This document shows positions 34,175 through 44,408 of a DNA stretch of 64,000 bases, in pieces. Location: the NCBI GenBank assembly GCA_029916745.1, contig JARXWK010000010.1:23109-87108 (forward strand), given 5' to 3'. Position numbers and translations under genes: made by a program. This DNA is from Dysgonomonadaceae bacterium PH5-43. GTDB lineage: Bacteria > Bacteroidota > Bacteroidia > Bacteroidales > Azobacteroidaceae. The notes below the pieces were generated by a model. The model searched no databases. It was not told the DNA's origin and was given only the letters and a program-made list of their open reading frames with translations. The stretch's first letter is position 1, and each line of letters opens with the position of its first letter.

Positions 34175-35704
34175 ATGATTTTTTTACGACTATTACCATT
34201 CCTTGTGTTTGGTATATTGTTGCAGACTTACTATGATGTAACTCCTCTATTGTATTTTAGCTTAGGATTAGGAGTTTCCTTTACTGTAATATCTTTCATG
34301 CCATTTGTAAAAACTCAATACAAATTAAGGTTTGTTTCAGTGGTAGGAATATCTTTAATCTTATTCTCTCTTGGAATATACATTATGAATGTTTCTGCTA
34401 AAAATGTAGAATGGAATAATGTAGATGGTGTTGGTGTTTACGAAGTGCAACTAATTGATATTCCAATTAAGAAACCTAAAACTTATCAATGTAAACTTAA
34501 GGTACTGAAAGCCGAACAGAGTAATCATTCATCTATAAATAAACATATTATAGCTTATATTCCTATAGATAGTATTTCTCAAGCATTAAATATAGGCGAC
34601 CACTTGTTGCTGTGTTCTCAGTTTGCAGATGCTCCTCATTATCTTAAAACCAAATCTGTATCTGCTGTAGGGTTAGTTAATAAACAAGCTTGGCATAAGG
34701 TAAAAGAAGCTTCGTTTGCTTCTTTAGAATTGACATTGAAGATGCTTGTTGTTAAACAAAAACTTCTTATTAAGCTTAGAGATGTTATCCCAGATTCTAA
34801 ACATTATGCAATAGCTTCTGCCCTTATGTTTGGCTATAAAGGCGATTTAGATCAAGAAAGTCGACAAGCATTTGCTAATATAGGAGCAGGACATATACTG
34901 GCGGTTAGTGGTTTGCATTTTTCTATTATATTCGGAATCTTATATTTTATATTGTCTTTTATCGGCAATTCTTTATTGAAACGAATAATAAGGCAACTAA
35001 TACTCCTCCCTTTGGTATGGGCATTTGCTTTAATGCTCGGAATGCCTCCATCTGTAATAAGAGCAGCGTCTATGTTTACTGTTGTTGGTATAGGAAATGT
35101 ATTCTTCTATAAATCATTCTCTATAAACACTCTTGCCTTTGTAGCATTCTTTATGCTCTTTAGTAATCCATTCTATCTATATGATGTGGGTTTTCAGCTT
35201 AGCTTTTTGGCTGTATTGTCGATACTCATTATTAATCCTTATATTGAAAAGTTATATAAAACTCAAAATAAGATATTGGGTTATTTTTGGTCGCTTATAT
35301 CAGTCTCTTTTTCGGCACAAATAGGAGTGTTGCCACTATCGATATATTACTTTAATCAGTTTCCATTAATATTCTTAATAACAAATATTTGCATAATACC
35401 TTTAGCTACAGTATTGTTAATTATGATACCCGTTAGTTTGTTGTTTCATTCGCTTTTTCAAACGTCATTTGTGTCTATTATTCTTAATAAGTTGCTTAAC
35501 TTATTTGTAGATGTAATATGTTTCTTGGATAATCTACCATTCAGAAGTATAGATAATATAAGCATATCTCTGTTTGATTTGTTTCTTGTTTATATTTTGA
35601 TGATAAATATAGCACTCATCTTTATAAAAAAGAAAATAGTTTACGTCTATAGTTCAATTATTATTGTGATATTTTTACTTATTTACTACCTTTGTTCGCA
35701 TTAA
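34175..35704 (+). CDS. ComEC/Rec2-family membrane protein, short form
   Basis: 509-residue polytopic protein. The competence domain is recognised by GAGHILAVSGLHFSIIFG (about residues 240-258) followed by many helices, with N-terminal helices and an OB-like extracytoplasmic segment before it. ComEC forms the DNA channel in natural transformation. The usual C-terminal beta-lactamase-like domain is absent here; the protein stops after the last helix, as in some shorter Bacteroidota homologues. The stop overlaps the upstream end of the next frame. Whether it supports DNA uptake is unknown. Confidence 0.88.
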   Translation: MIFLRLLPFLVFGILLQTYYDVTPLLYFSLGLGVSFTVISFMPFVKTQYKLRFVSVVGISLILFSLGIYIMNVSAKNVEWNNVDGVGVYEVQLIDIPIKKPKTYQCKLKVLKAEQSNHSSINKHIIAYIPIDSISQALNIGDHLLLCSQFADAPHYLKTKSVSAVGLVNKQAWHKVKEASFASLELTLKMLVVKQKLLIKLRDVIPDSKHYAIASALMFGYKGDLDQESRQAFANIGAGHILAVSGLHFSIIFGILYFILSFIGNSLLKRIIRQLILLPLVWAFALMLGMPPSVIRAASMFTVVGIGNVFFYKSFSINTLAFVAFFMLFSNPFYLYDVGFQLSFLAVLSILIINPYIEKLYKTQNKILGYFWSLISVSFSAQIGVLPLSIYYFNQFPLIFLITNICIIPLATVLLIMIPVSLLFHSLFQTSFVSIILNKLLNLFVDVICFLDNLPFRSIDNISISLFDLFLVYILMINIALIFIKKKIVYVYSSIIIVIFLLIYYLCSH

Positions 35705-35721
35705 AAAACAATATCTATAAA

Positions 35722-36747
35722 ATGCTGAATAAAGTAATAAAGGAAAAGTTAATACAGCAAGCAGAAAAGATTCTCGACGAATCAGACAAAATAGTAATCA
35801 TATCTCACGTATCACCCGATGGAGATGCAATAGGGTCTTCACTCGGACTATACCACTTCTTAGTTAAATTAGGAAAATCGGCAAATGTTTTAGTACCTAA
35901 TAGTTATCCCGACTTCTTGCATTGGCTTACGGGAGCTGGAGATATAACTGTAGGTGATAAAAGTCCAGAAATGGCTCAAGAGCTTATCGATGCTGCCGAC
36001 CTAATATTTTGTTTAGATTTTAACGGATTAAAAAGAATAGACGCTTTGGGTGCTGTGCTCGAAAAAGCATCAGCTAAAAAGATTCTGATAGACCATCATC
36101 TTGAGCCTGAAAGTTTTTGTGATGTAACAATCTCTTATCCCGAAATATCATCAACGAGCGAATTAGTGTTCAGATTTATTTGTCGTTTAGGAATGTTCGA
36201 AATGATAGATAAAACAATCGCCGAATGTATTTATACGGGAATGATGACAGATACGGGTGCTTTTACTTTTAATTCAAATACACCTCAGATATACTTTATA
36301 ATTAGTCAGCTAATAGAAAAAGGTATCGATAAAGACGAAATTTACGACAAAGTATACAACAATTACTCAGAAAGCAGAATAAGATTGCAGGGTTTTGTAT
36401 TGTATGAAAAAATGAAAATATACAAAGAGTATAATGCTTCATTAATAACTTTGTCGGGAGAAGAACAAAAACAATTTCAATGGAAAAAAGGAGATACTGA
36501 AGGTTTTGTAAATATCCCATTAAGTATAGACGGTGTAGTCTTTTCTGTATTTATAAGAGAAGAAAAAGGAGTTGTAAGAGTGTCTCTTCGTTCAAAAGGT
36601 AGTTTCCCTGCAAATAAATTCTCATCTGATGTGTTCGGAGGAGGAGGACATCTTAATGCTGCAGGAGGCGAATATTACGGTTCTCTTGAAGATGCAGTTG
36701 CTTTATTTGAAGATGCATTGCCTAAATACAAACATTTATTGTTATAA
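35722..36747 (+). CDS. DHH-family phosphoesterase (NrnA-like nanoRNase/pAp phosphatase)
   Basis: 341 residues from the ATG at 35722 (MLNKVIKEK); the frame extends upstream into comEC but that part is unlikely to be translated. DHH motifs: ISHVSPDGDAIGSSLG, DLIFCLDFNGLKR, LIDHHLEPESF (the DHH triad) and MMTDTGAFTF. The C-terminal DHHA1 domain ends in VFGGGGHLNAAGGEYYG. Members degrade short oligoribonucleotides or dephosphorylate pAp with Mn2+. Close coupling to comEC is common in Bacteroidales. Confidence 0.93.
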   Translation: MLNKVIKEKLIQQAEKILDESDKIVIISHVSPDGDAIGSSLGLYHFLVKLGKSANVLVPNSYPDFLHWLTGAGDITVGDKSPEMAQELIDAADLIFCLDFNGLKRIDALGAVLEKASAKKILIDHHLEPESFCDVTISYPEISSTSELVFRFICRLGMFEMIDKTIAECIYTGMMTDTGAFTFNSNTPQIYFIISQLIEKGIDKDEIYDKVYNNYSESRIRLQGFVLYEKMKIYKEYNASLITLSGEEQKQFQWKKGDTEGFVNIPLSIDGVVFSVFIREEKGVVRVSLRSKGSFPANKFSSDVFGGGGHLNAAGGEYYGSLEDAVALFEDALPKYKHLLL

Positions 36748-36801
36748 AAATACATATCTTTACAAAGACTTTATTTACCTTTGTTTTAGAAATTAAATTA
36801 T

Positions 36802-37371
36802 ATGAAGAAGACATTAGTTTTTATTACTCTGTGTGTGCTTGGAGCGTTTTTTATGACTGCTTGCGAGAATGAAAAAACAACACAAGAGTACCTTAGAGAA
36901 GAGAAAAAAGCAATAGAACGTTTTATGGCTAATAGAAATTTTAAGGTGTTGAGTAAATACCCCGAAGACCATAAATTTGCAGCTGACGAATTTTACAGAA
37001 CAAGCGAAGGACTATACCTTCAAGTTGTAGACTCGGGCAATGGACGTAAAGTAATACCTCTTAAAGATGAGGTGCAAGTAAGATTTGAGTACACAATAGA
37101 TATAAAATCTTATTTAGGTAGCAATAAAGACTCTTTAGTATACGCTTCGTACAATCCTCCAATGACATTTATATACGGTAATCCAGGAACTTATGGAAAG
37201 CCAAGCGTATCAGAAAATTACTCTTGTGATGGTTGGGCTATCCCATTAAATTACGTTTATGAGAAAGCTATAGTAAATCTTATTGTGCCTTCATCTATAG
37301 GTATGCAATACGATAATACATACTTCGTAGCTCGTTACTACAAAAATTTAGAATATAAAAAATTTTATTAA
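36802..37371 (+). CDS. DUF4827 lipoprotein
   Basis: 189 residues with lipoprotein signal ending GAFFMTAC (lipidated Cys near residue 20). The mature protein starts ENEKTTQEYLREEKKAIERFM and continues with the strand-rich part typical of DUF4827 proteins of Bacteroidales, including GLYLQVVDSGNGRKVIP and a GWAIPLNYV segment recalling FKBP-like folds. A function as a periplasmic peptidyl-prolyl isomerase-like protein is only a guess. TACCTTTG at 36776-36783 could be its -7 box. It lies 9 bases before glmM. Confidence 0.85.
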   Translation: MKKTLVFITLCVLGAFFMTACENEKTTQEYLREEKKAIERFMANRNFKVLSKYPEDHKFAADEFYRTSEGLYLQVVDSGNGRKVIPLKDEVQVRFEYTIDIKSYLGSNKDSLVYASYNPPMTFIYGNPGTYGKPSVSENYSCDGWAIPLNYVYEKAIVNLIVPSSIGMQYDNTYFVARYYKNLEYKKFY

Positions 37372-37380
37372 TCAAATAAT

Positions 37381-38742
37381 ATGTCTTTAATTAAATCAAT
37401 ATCCGGTATTCGTGGCACAATCGGAGGTAATGCAGGTGAAGGTCTGTCTCCTTTAGATATTGTGAAATTTACAGCAGCTTACGCTACTTTAATTAAATCA
37501 AGAAACAACCCTTCTAAAACAATCGTAGTTGGAAGAGATGCTCGTATATCGGGCGAAATGGTAAGGAATATAGTTGTAGGTACTCTTATGGGTATGGGGT
37601 TAGATGTTGTTGATATAGGTTTAGCAACAACTCCAACTACCGAACTGGCTGTTACTATGGAAAAAGCAGCAGGAGGTATAATACTTACTGCTTCACATAA
37701 CCCTAAACAATGGAATGCTCTTAAGCTTCTTAACGAAAAAGGAGAGTTCTTGAATGCTGCCGAAGGAAACGAAATATTAAAGATAGCCGAAGAAGAAACA
37801 TTCGTTTTTGCTGATGTTGATGATTTGGGAAAGGTGAAAACAGATAACTCGTACACTAAAAAACATATCGACCACGTAATGGCTTTAGATTTAGTAGATG
37901 TAGATGCTATTCGTAAAGCTAATTTTACTGTTGCTATAGATGCAGTAAACTCGGTTGGTGGTGTTGTGTTACCCGAACTTCTAAAAGCTCTTGGAGTAAA
38001 AGAAGTTATAGAACTAAATGCAGAGCCAACGGGAGAGTTTGCACATAACCCAGAACCACTACCTAAACATCTTACTCAAATAGCAGATACAATGAAGAAT
38101 ACTAAAGCAGATGTAGGCTTTGTTGTAGACCCCGATGTAGACCGTTTGGTTATCGTAAATGAAGACGGAAGTATGTTTGGTGAAGAATATACATTAGTGG
38201 CAGTAGCAGATTATATTCTTTCTAACACTCCAGGTAATACAGTTTCTAATCTTAGTTCAACAAGAGCTTTGAGAGATGTTACTGAAAAACACGGACAAAC
38301 GTATACCGCTGCTGCTGTAGGGGAGGTAAATGTTGTTGCAAAAATGAAAGAAACAAATGCTGTTATTGGTGGCGAAGGAAACGGTGGAATTATATACCCA
38401 GCTTCTCACTACGGACGTGATGCTTTGGTGGGTATAGGCTTATTCTTAACTCAATTAGCAAAGTCGGGCAAAACAACAAGCGAATTACGTGCCGACTATC
38501 CTAACTACTTTATGGCTAAGCAACGTATGGATTTAACACCAGATACAGATGTTGACGCTCTTCTTACTTCTATAAAAGAAAAGTATGCCGACTATCCAGT
38601 AAACGATATAGATGGAGTGAAGGTTGACTTCCCTGATAAATGGGTTCACTTTAGAAAGTCTAACACTGAGCCTATTATACGTATCTACACAGAAGCTCCA
38701 ACATTAGATGAAGCTGAAGATTTGGCAAACTCAGTAATGTAA
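37381..38742 (+). CDS. glmM: phosphoglucosamine mutase
   Basis: 453-residue alpha-D-phosphohexomutase that converts glucosamine-6-phosphate to glucosamine-1-phosphate for peptidoglycan and LPS precursors. Motifs: ISGIRGTIGG at the N terminus, the phosphoserine loop TASHNPKQWNALK (Ser105), the metal loop DPDVDRL (about 250), sugar-binding GEGNGGII (about 335) and phosphate-binding RKSNTEPIIRIY near the C terminus. It is co-oriented with the DUF4827 gene and ends at a strong terminator. Phosphomannomutase activity cannot be excluded by sequence. Confidence 0.92.
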   Translation: MSLIKSISGIRGTIGGNAGEGLSPLDIVKFTAAYATLIKSRNNPSKTIVVGRDARISGEMVRNIVVGTLMGMGLDVVDIGLATTPTTELAVTMEKAAGGIILTASHNPKQWNALKLLNEKGEFLNAAEGNEILKIAEEETFVFADVDDLGKVKTDNSYTKKHIDHVMALDLVDVDAIRKANFTVAIDAVNSVGGVVLPELLKALGVKEVIELNAEPTGEFAHNPEPLPKHLTQIADTMKNTKADVGFVVDPDVDRLVIVNEDGSMFGEEYTLVAVADYILSNTPGNTVSNLSSTRALRDVTEKHGQTYTAAAVGEVNVVAKMKETNAVIGGEGNGGIIYPASHYGRDALVGIGLFLTQLAKSGKTTSELRADYPNYFMAKQRMDLTPDTDVDALLTSIKEKYADYPVNDIDGVKVDFPDKWVHFRKSNTEPIIRIYTEAPTLDEAEDLANSVM

Positions 38743-38767
38743 GAAAGGCGAGGAAGATCGCAGAAAA

Positions 38768-38905
38768 GATAAAAACTAAAAGATAAAAGTTACGCAAAGC
38801 GGATAAAAACGCAATGCACAGTAGAGACGTGGCGTGCCGCGTCTCTATTTAATATACAACCGTTGAATGCACTAGGCGTGGAGAGCGTGGCGTTGCCTAC
38901 GGGAA
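38768..38905. repeat. dispersed AT-rich repeat (copy 3) with an embedded AGAGACG palindrome
   Basis: Starts with AAAACTAAAAGATAAAAGTT (38772-38791) and contains GAGAGCGTGGCGTTGCCTAC near 38884, as in the other copies. Within it, 38823-38846 forms AGAGACGTGGC/GCCGCGTCTCT, a small self-complementary element of a type seen dispersed in several bacterial groups. This is the main content of the 306-base glmM-DUF4332 gap, together with the terminator at 38929 and a short CTCTTAG motif run at 39008-39040. Confidence 0.6.
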
Positions 38906-38928
38906 TAAATAGAGCGTAACGTTAAAAC

Positions 38929-38981
38929 TAAAAGTTGGCAGAAAGCTTATTATGCAAGCTTAATGCCAACTTTTGTTTTTA
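38929..38981 (+). terminator. terminator of glmM
   Basis: AAAAGTTGGCA pairs with TGCCAACTTTT, followed by GTTTTT; an AAGCTT/AAGCTT stem sits inside the loop. Confidence 0.8.
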
Positions 38982-39048
38982 ACTATTATCTCTTTCGCAT
39001 TGTGAAAAACTCTTAGTTTTTCACTCTTAGCTCTTAGTTCTAAAGCGA

Positions 39049-39459
39049 TTAATAAGTTAATACTCTTGGAAGAGCTTTAGCTTCTTCAACCCACTTTTCA
39101 ACTTCTTTTAGAGAAGGAGTGCGGCGAGTAAGTTTCTTTTCTTCATTTACTTCTTCCATCTTAGCGCATAAGTTTTCAGGTTTTCTCATAGCTAATTCAG
39201 GAACGGTGTCTACTCCAGCAGCTTCAAGAAGTTCGGAAAACTCTTGACCTACACCTGTTATTCTGAATAAATCGCTCATATTAGCAAACTTTAGAATTTG
39301 CTTTTCAGAGATTCCTGTTTCTTCAGCTAAGCTCTTTCTTTGAGCTTTAGAAGCTGTTGCTTCAAGTAGCTTGTCGGTTGTTGTAACACCTGCGTTACGA
39401 AATTTCTCACCCAATACAGGACCTATGCCCTCTATTTCTTCAATCTTGTAATTAGCCAT
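39049..39459 (-). CDS. DUF4332 helix-hairpin-helix protein
   Basis: 136 residues made of two tandem helix-hairpin-helix modules: residues 3-50 (KIEEIEGIGPVLGEKFRNAGVTTTDKLLEA) and 60-115 (LFRITGVGQEFSELLEAAGVDTVPELA). The DUF4332 family shares this arrangement with DNA-binding HhH proteins and with domains fused to ribosomal or topological proteins; here it stands alone. The role is unknown, probably nucleic-acid binding. It has its own promoter region, with typA on the same strand upstream. Confidence 0.85.
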   Translation of the reverse strand: MANYKIEEIEGIGPVLGEKFRNAGVTTTDKLLEATASKAQRKSLAEETGISEKQILKFANMSDLFRITGVGQEFSELLEAAGVDTVPELAMRKPENLCAKMEEVNEEKKLTRRTPSLKEVEKWVEEAKALPRVLTY

Positions 39460-39555
39460 AATGTTCTCTATTTAATAGTTTGTAAAAATATGAGCCACTA
39501 AGATAGGTAATTTATATTAAAGTGCAAAACTGAAAATTAATTTGCGTGATAATTA

Positions 39556-41355
39556 TTACTTCTTACCAGCCCTTTTTCTTTCTGTTTCGTCAAGAATAAT
39601 TTTTCTCAAACGCATAGCGTTAGGAGTTATCTCTACATATTCGTCTTCTTTAATATACTCGAGAGCTTGTTCTAAGCTAAACTGAACAGGAGGTGCCAGT
39701 TTTACCTTATCATCACTACCAGAAGCGCGAACGTTAGTAAGTTTCTTTGATTTAGTAACGTTTACAACCAAGTCTCCTTCTTTAGAGTGCTCTCCAACTA
39801 TTTGTCCGGCATAAATGTCGGTTTGTGGGAATATAAAGAATTTACCTCTATCTTGTAGTTTGTCGAGTGCGTAAGCAAAGGCATTACCTGTTTCCATAGC
39901 TATTATAGAACCGTTTTGACGTTTTTCTATTTCACCTTTCCAAGGTTGATATTCTAAAAAGCGGTGAGCCATAATTGCTTCACCAGCTGAAGCTGTAAGC
40001 ACATTGTTGGTAAGACCGATAATTCCACGCGATGGGATAATAAACTCTAAGTGTATGCGGTCGTTTTTGCTTTCCATTGTTTGCATTTCACCTTTACGCT
40101 TAGTAACCATATCGATAATTCTGCTCGAATATTCTTCTGGTAGATTAATAGTTAGATGTTCAATTGGTTCACACTTTTCGCCATTAATCTCTTTTATTAT
40201 CACTTGAGGCTGACCAACTTGTAGCTCGTAGCCTTCTCTTCGCATTGTTTCTATAAGCACGGATAAGTGAAGTACACCACGACCAAATACATTCCAAGCA
40301 TCGGCAGTGTCGGAGTTTACAACTCTAAGAGCTAAGTTTTTATCAAGCTCGCGCATTAGTCTGTCGTGTATATGGCGAGATGTAACAAATTTACCATCTT
40401 TGCCGTAAAAAGGCGAGTCGTTGATTGTGAAGAGCATCGACATTGTAGGTTCGTCGATAGATATAGGAGGTAGAGGTTCGGGGTTTTCTAAGTTAGAGAT
40501 AGTATCTCCAATCTCAAAGCCTTCGATACCTACTATAGCACAAATATCTCCCGACTTAACCGAAGGTACTTTTGTTCTGCCTAACCCTGTAAATACGTTA
40601 ACTTCTTTTATTCTTGATTTTGTGATACTGCCATCACGTTTGCAAAGGGCTATATCCATTCCTTCACGCAGCTCACCACGATGAACACGTCCTACAGCAA
40701 TACGCCCTACATAGTTAGAATAATCTAAAGATGTAATTTGCATTTGAGGTTCGCCTTCTATCATCAATGGTTCGGGAACATATTTTATTATTGCATCTAA
40801 TAAAGCAAAGATATTGTCGGTAGGGGTTTTCCAACTGTCAGACATCCAGCCTTGTTTTGCCGAACCGTATATAGTTGGGAAGTCTAATTGCTCTTCGGTA
40901 GCATCAAGAGCAAACATAAGGTCGAATACCATTTCTTGTACTTCATCGGGGCGACAGTTTGGTTTGTCTACCTTATTTACTACAACTATAGGTTTCTTTC
41001 CTAATGATATTGCTTTTTGAAGAACGAAGCGAGTTTGTGGCATTGGGCCTTCAAATGCATCAACAAGCAGTATAACACCGTCTGCCATATTTAACACTCT
41101 TTCAACTTCACCGCCAAAGTCGGCGTGCCCCGGAGTGTCAATAATATTAATCTTGTAATCTTTGTAGTTTATTGAAACGTTTTTCGCAAGGATAGTAATT
41201 CCTCTTTCTCTCTCCAGATCGTTGTTGTCTAAAAATTGGTCTAACTCGGCTTTGTCATCTCTGAATAGTTTTCCTGCCAACAACATTTTATCAACAAGGG
41301 TTGTTTTGCCATGGTCTACGTGAGCTATAATGGCAATGTTTCTTATTTTTTGCAT
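39556..41355 (-). CDS. typA: ribosome-associated translational GTPase TypA/BipA
   Basis: About 599 residues. G-domain motifs: [14 protein letters not shown] (P-loop), [13 protein letters not shown] (switch I), DTPGHADFG (G3) and NKVDKP (G4); then domains II, III, V and the BipA-specific C-terminal domain with [17 protein letters not shown] and VRASGSDDK. It binds the 70S ribosome and assists 50S assembly under stress and cold. I place the start at MQKIRN (41355), as in relatives; the frame offers an ATG five codons earlier. A TACCTTTG lies on the minus strand at 41377-41384. Confidence 0.96.
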   Translation of the reverse strand: MQKIRNIAIIAHVDHGKTTLVDKMLLAGKLFRDDKAELDQFLDNNDLERERGITILAKNVSINYKDYKINIIDTPGHADFGGEVERVLNMADGVILLVDAFEGPMPQTRFVLQKAISLGKKPIVVVNKVDKPNCRPDEVQEMVFDLMFALDATEEQLDFPTIYGSAKQGWMSDSWKTPTDNIFALLDAIIKYVPEPLMIEGEPQMQITSLDYSNYVGRIAVGRVHRGELREGMDIALCKRDGSITKSRIKEVNVFTGLGRTKVPSVKSGDICAIVGIEGFEIGDTISNLENPEPLPPISIDEPTMSMLFTINDSPFYGKDGKFVTSRHIHDRLMRELDKNLALRVVNSDTADAWNVFGRGVLHLSVLIETMRREGYELQVGQPQVIIKEINGEKCEPIEHLTINLPEEYSSRIIDMVTKRKGEMQTMESKNDRIHLEFIIPSRGIIGLTNNVLTASAGEAIMAHRFLEYQPWKGEIEKRQNGSIIAMETGNAFAYALDKLQDRGKFFIFPQTDIYAGQIVGEHSKEGDLVVNVTKSKKLTNVRASGSDDKVKLAPPVQFSLEQALEYIKEDEYVEITPNAMRLRKIILDETERKRAGKK

Positions 41356-41416
41356 ATTAAAATTAATCAAGCTGCAAAGGTAGATAAATTAATTCAGAAT
41401 GAGGGATTTTTTAAAC

Positions 41417-41448
41417 CAAAATAAGCAGACCAAAGCCTGCTTATTTTG
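41417..41448 (-). terminator. terminator of the korAB operon
   Basis: CAAAATAAGCAG pairs with CTGCTTATTTTG; on the minus strand a T-rich stretch follows. It separates korB from typA. Confidence 0.75.
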
Positions 41449-41469
41449 ACAAATATAGATTGTAGGATT

Positions 41470-42486
41470 TTACTTTATTTCCCAAGTATCGCCCGATAGT
41501 AAAAACTCTCTTAGAGTACGTGCTGGTTTGTTTGCTTGCACTTCTTTGATTTGTTTTTCTACTTCTTCATCGTAAACAGGAGCTTCAACGTCTCTTATTA
41601 CACCTAAGGCTACAGGCAGTTCATTACCGTCCATAAGAGCTAATTTAAGATGAAGAGTTGAATCTTCTTCTTTAGCGTTGTGAGTAAGCACATCGTCGAT
41701 AGTATAACCATCTTCACCTATTGTTACTGCTTTTAGTTTGAAACCATCTTGAACTATACCTTTATTATTATCGCTTCCGAATATCATTTTTTTTCCGTGT
41801 TTAAGGAAGATAGTTTTATCGGCACGATTTTCTTTTGCGGTAATTTCTTTATTGATGCCATCGTTGAAGATAACACAGTTAAGAACAACTTCTATTACTG
41901 AAGCACCTTTGTGTTTAGCCGCAGCTACCATAATTTCGGGAGAGTTCTTCACGTCGGAGTCTATAGTTCGAGCAAAGAATCGACCTCTTGCACCTAAGGC
42001 TAATTCGGCAGGACGGAATGGATCTTCAACAGTTCCATAGGGCGATGATTTACTAACAAAACCACGAGCTGAAGTAGGAGAGTATTGTCCTTTAGTTAAG
42101 CCGTATATTTTGTTGTTCATTAAAATAATATTCAGATCAACATTTCTTCTTACAGCGTGAATAAAGTGATTACCTCCGATAGCTAAACAGTCGCCATCGC
42201 CAGTAGAAACCCAAACCGAAAGTTCGGGATTTGCAACTTTAACTCCGGTTGCTATGGCACAGGCTCTACCGTGAATGGTATGGAAGCCATAAGTATTCAT
42301 ATAATAAGGTAGTCGCGAAGAGCAGCCAATACCCGAAATAACGGCTATATTGTGAGGTGCAACTCCTATCTCTGCCATTGCTTTGTGTAAACTACTTAAT
42401 ACTCCGAAGTCGCCACAACCAGGGCACCATCTTACTAATTGTGCGCTCTTATAATCTTTTGCATCGTATTTTATTTGTTCTGCCAT
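41470..42486 (-). CDS. korB: 2-oxoacid:ferredoxin oxidoreductase, beta subunit
   Basis: 338-residue TPP-binding subunit. Motifs: RWCPGCGDFGVLSSL (residues 19-33, cysteines for the cluster region), SGIGCSSRLPYYMNTYGFHTIHGRACA (partly quoted: GIGCSSRLPYYM), and GDGDCLAIGGNHF with the GDG...N thiamine-pyrophosphate signature, followed by NNKIYGLTKGQYSPTS. The complex oxidatively decarboxylates 2-oxoglutarate or a related 2-oxoacid with CoA and ferredoxin, or runs reductively. It starts 3 bases after korA stop. A 2-oxoglutarate preference is likely from subunit form but not proven. Confidence 0.93.
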   Translation of the reverse strand: MAEQIKYDAKDYKSAQLVRWCPGCGDFGVLSSLHKAMAEIGVAPHNIAVISGIGCSSRLPYYMNTYGFHTIHGRACAIATGVKVANPELSVWVSTGDGDCLAIGGNHFIHAVRRNVDLNIILMNNKIYGLTKGQYSPTSARGFVSKSSPYGTVEDPFRPAELALGARGRFFARTIDSDVKNSPEIMVAAAKHKGASVIEVVLNCVIFNDGINKEITAKENRADKTIFLKHGKKMIFGSDNNKGIVQDGFKLKAVTIGEDGYTIDDVLTHNAKEEDSTLHLKLALMDGNELPVALGVIRDVEAPVYDEEVEKQIKEVQANKPARTLREFLLSGDTWEIK

Positions 42487-42489
42487 AAC

Positions 42490-44334
42490 TTATTCTTCTA
42501 TTAACTTAGTTATTTCTTCTACTAAACGCGCAACAATAAAAGGTTGTCCTTTTACTCTATTGAATTGATAAGGATTAAATCCTCCTATTTTAGATTTTAG
42601 GAAGTTAGCAAACTGACCTAAGTTTTGCTCTATAACTATAACCTTTTTGTAACTCTTCATTATCTCTTCTGTGTTTTTAGGAAGAGGATTGATAAAGCGA
42701 AAATGAGTAAATGCAACTTTCTTTCCAGCTTTTTGTACTTCTGAAACAGCTTCAGAAAGGTGTCCGTAAGTTCCTCCCCAGCCAACAACAAGCACATCAG
42801 CATCTTTATCGCCATAAACTTCTTGTAGAGGAAGTTTGTTTGCAATTTTATCTATCTTAGCCTGACGAGTCATTACCATTTTTTGGTGATTGTCGGGGTC
42901 GGTACATATTACGCTTGTAGTATATTCTTTTTCAAGACCACCAATGCGATGTTGGAAACCCTCAGTGCCAGGAGCAGCCCAATAGCGAACATCAGTTTCG
43001 AGGTTACGTTTGTAAGCAGTCCAGCCTTGTTTGATTTCTTCAGTAACATAAGGCGGATTAATGTCAGGATAGTCTTCCATATCAGGGATACGCCAAGCCG
43101 AAGAGCCATTAGCGATATATCCATCAGTTAGAAGAATAACAGGAGTCATATGTTCTAACGCTAATTTGGCAGCCCAGAAAGCTCCATCGAAACAATCAGT
43201 AGGAGAGGTGGCAGAAATAACCACAGCAGGGCTTTCGCCATTTCTTCCATAAAGAGCTTGCATTAAGTCGGTTTGTTCGCTCTTGGTAGGCATACCAGTT
43301 GAAGGTCCTGAGCGCTGCACGTCTATCACCACTAAAGGTATTTCGGCTATAACAGCCAATCCTATAGCTTCGCTTTTAAGAGCTAAGCCAGGTCCTGAAG
43401 TGTTAGTAGCAGCAAGATGCCCAGCAAAAGAAGCCCCGATAGCAGTACAAATACCAGCAATTTCATCTTCAGTTTGCATTACTTTAACTCCTAATTCTTT
43501 ACGAGCCGTAAGTTCTTGCATTATATCAGTTGCAGGTGTAATAGGATACGACCCCAGGAATAAAGGTAATCCCGATTTTTCTGAAGCAGCTATTAAACCA
43601 TAAGCAGCAGCTTTATTACCATTAACATCTACATAAAAACCTTTCTTTTGAGCCGTAGTTTCGATGCGGTAAGTAGATACAGTAGCGTGTATGTTGTGTC
43701 CGTAGTTAAATCCGGCTTGAAGCACTGCTAAGTTAGCTGTAAGTATGGCAGGTTTCTTTTTGAACTTGTCAGAAAGAAGTCTTTCTACAATTTCTAACGG
43801 ACGATTAAACAACCAGCATACCAATCCTAAAGCAAATATATTACGACTTCGTAATGCCTGCTTGTTATCAGCAATGTCAACTAAACAGTCTTTACACATT
43901 TGAGTAATAGGAGCAGCAATAACCTGAACAGATTTAAGACCTAATTCAGTAAAAGGATCTTCTGTTTTGAATAGAGCTTTTTCCAAATCGCTTGTTTGAA
44001 AAGAATCAGTATCAATAATTACTACTGAATCGTGTTTTAAGAACTGAGCATTTACACGTAATGCAGCAGGGTTCATAGCAACTAATACGTCTGCTTTATC
44101 ACCTGGAGTATAAACATTCTTAGAACCGAGCTGAACCTGAAAACCAGATACACCGCTTAAAGTTCCGTGTGGAGCTCTAATCTCGGCAGGATAGTCAGGG
44201 AAAGTAATAATTTCATTACCTAATTCAGCAGAAAGATTGGAGAAAATGGTACCAACTAATTGCATACCATCTCCTGAGTCGCCTGAAAAGCGTATAACTA
44301 CTCTTTCCAGTTCTTTAACTTTGGCTTCTTGCAT
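42490..44334 (-). CDS. korA: 2-oxoacid:ferredoxin oxidoreductase, gamma-alpha fusion subunit
   Basis: 614 residues. The N-terminal gamma domain (about 10-190, RVVIRFSGDSGDGMQLVG at the start, then TFPDYPAEIRAPHGTLSGVSGFQV) is fused to the alpha domain (about 220-610), with LGSYPITPATDIMQEL, QTEDEIAGICTAIGASFAG, TNTSGPGLALKSEAIGL and DVQRSGPSTGMPTKSEQTDL. This fusion is typical of 2-oxoglutarate:ferredoxin oxidoreductases of Bacteroidales. It is translated just before korB. Ferredoxin partner and delta subunit are not in the window. Confidence 0.94.
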   Translation of the reverse strand: MQEAKVKELERVVIRFSGDSGDGMQLVGTIFSNLSAELGNEIITFPDYPAEIRAPHGTLSGVSGFQVQLGSKNVYTPGDKADVLVAMNPAALRVNAQFLKHDSVVIIDTDSFQTSDLEKALFKTEDPFTELGLKSVQVIAAPITQMCKDCLVDIADNKQALRSRNIFALGLVCWLFNRPLEIVERLLSDKFKKKPAILTANLAVLQAGFNYGHNIHATVSTYRIETTAQKKGFYVDVNGNKAAAYGLIAASEKSGLPLFLGSYPITPATDIMQELTARKELGVKVMQTEDEIAGICTAIGASFAGHLAATNTSGPGLALKSEAIGLAVIAEIPLVVIDVQRSGPSTGMPTKSEQTDLMQALYGRNGESPAVVISATSPTDCFDGAFWAAKLALEHMTPVILLTDGYIANGSSAWRIPDMEDYPDINPPYVTEEIKQGWTAYKRNLETDVRYWAAPGTEGFQHRIGGLEKEYTTSVICTDPDNHQKMVMTRQAKIDKIANKLPLQEVYGDKDADVLVVGWGGTYGHLSEAVSEVQKAGKKVAFTHFRFINPLPKNTEEIMKSYKKVIVIEQNLGQFANFLKSKIGGFNPYQFNRVKGQPFIVARLVEEITKLIEE

Positions 44335-44408
44335 ATTATAATGAATAATTAATATAGATGTTAACTTAATTCGAACGTCAAAGGTAGTAAAAAAACAAAT
44401 TAAATAAT

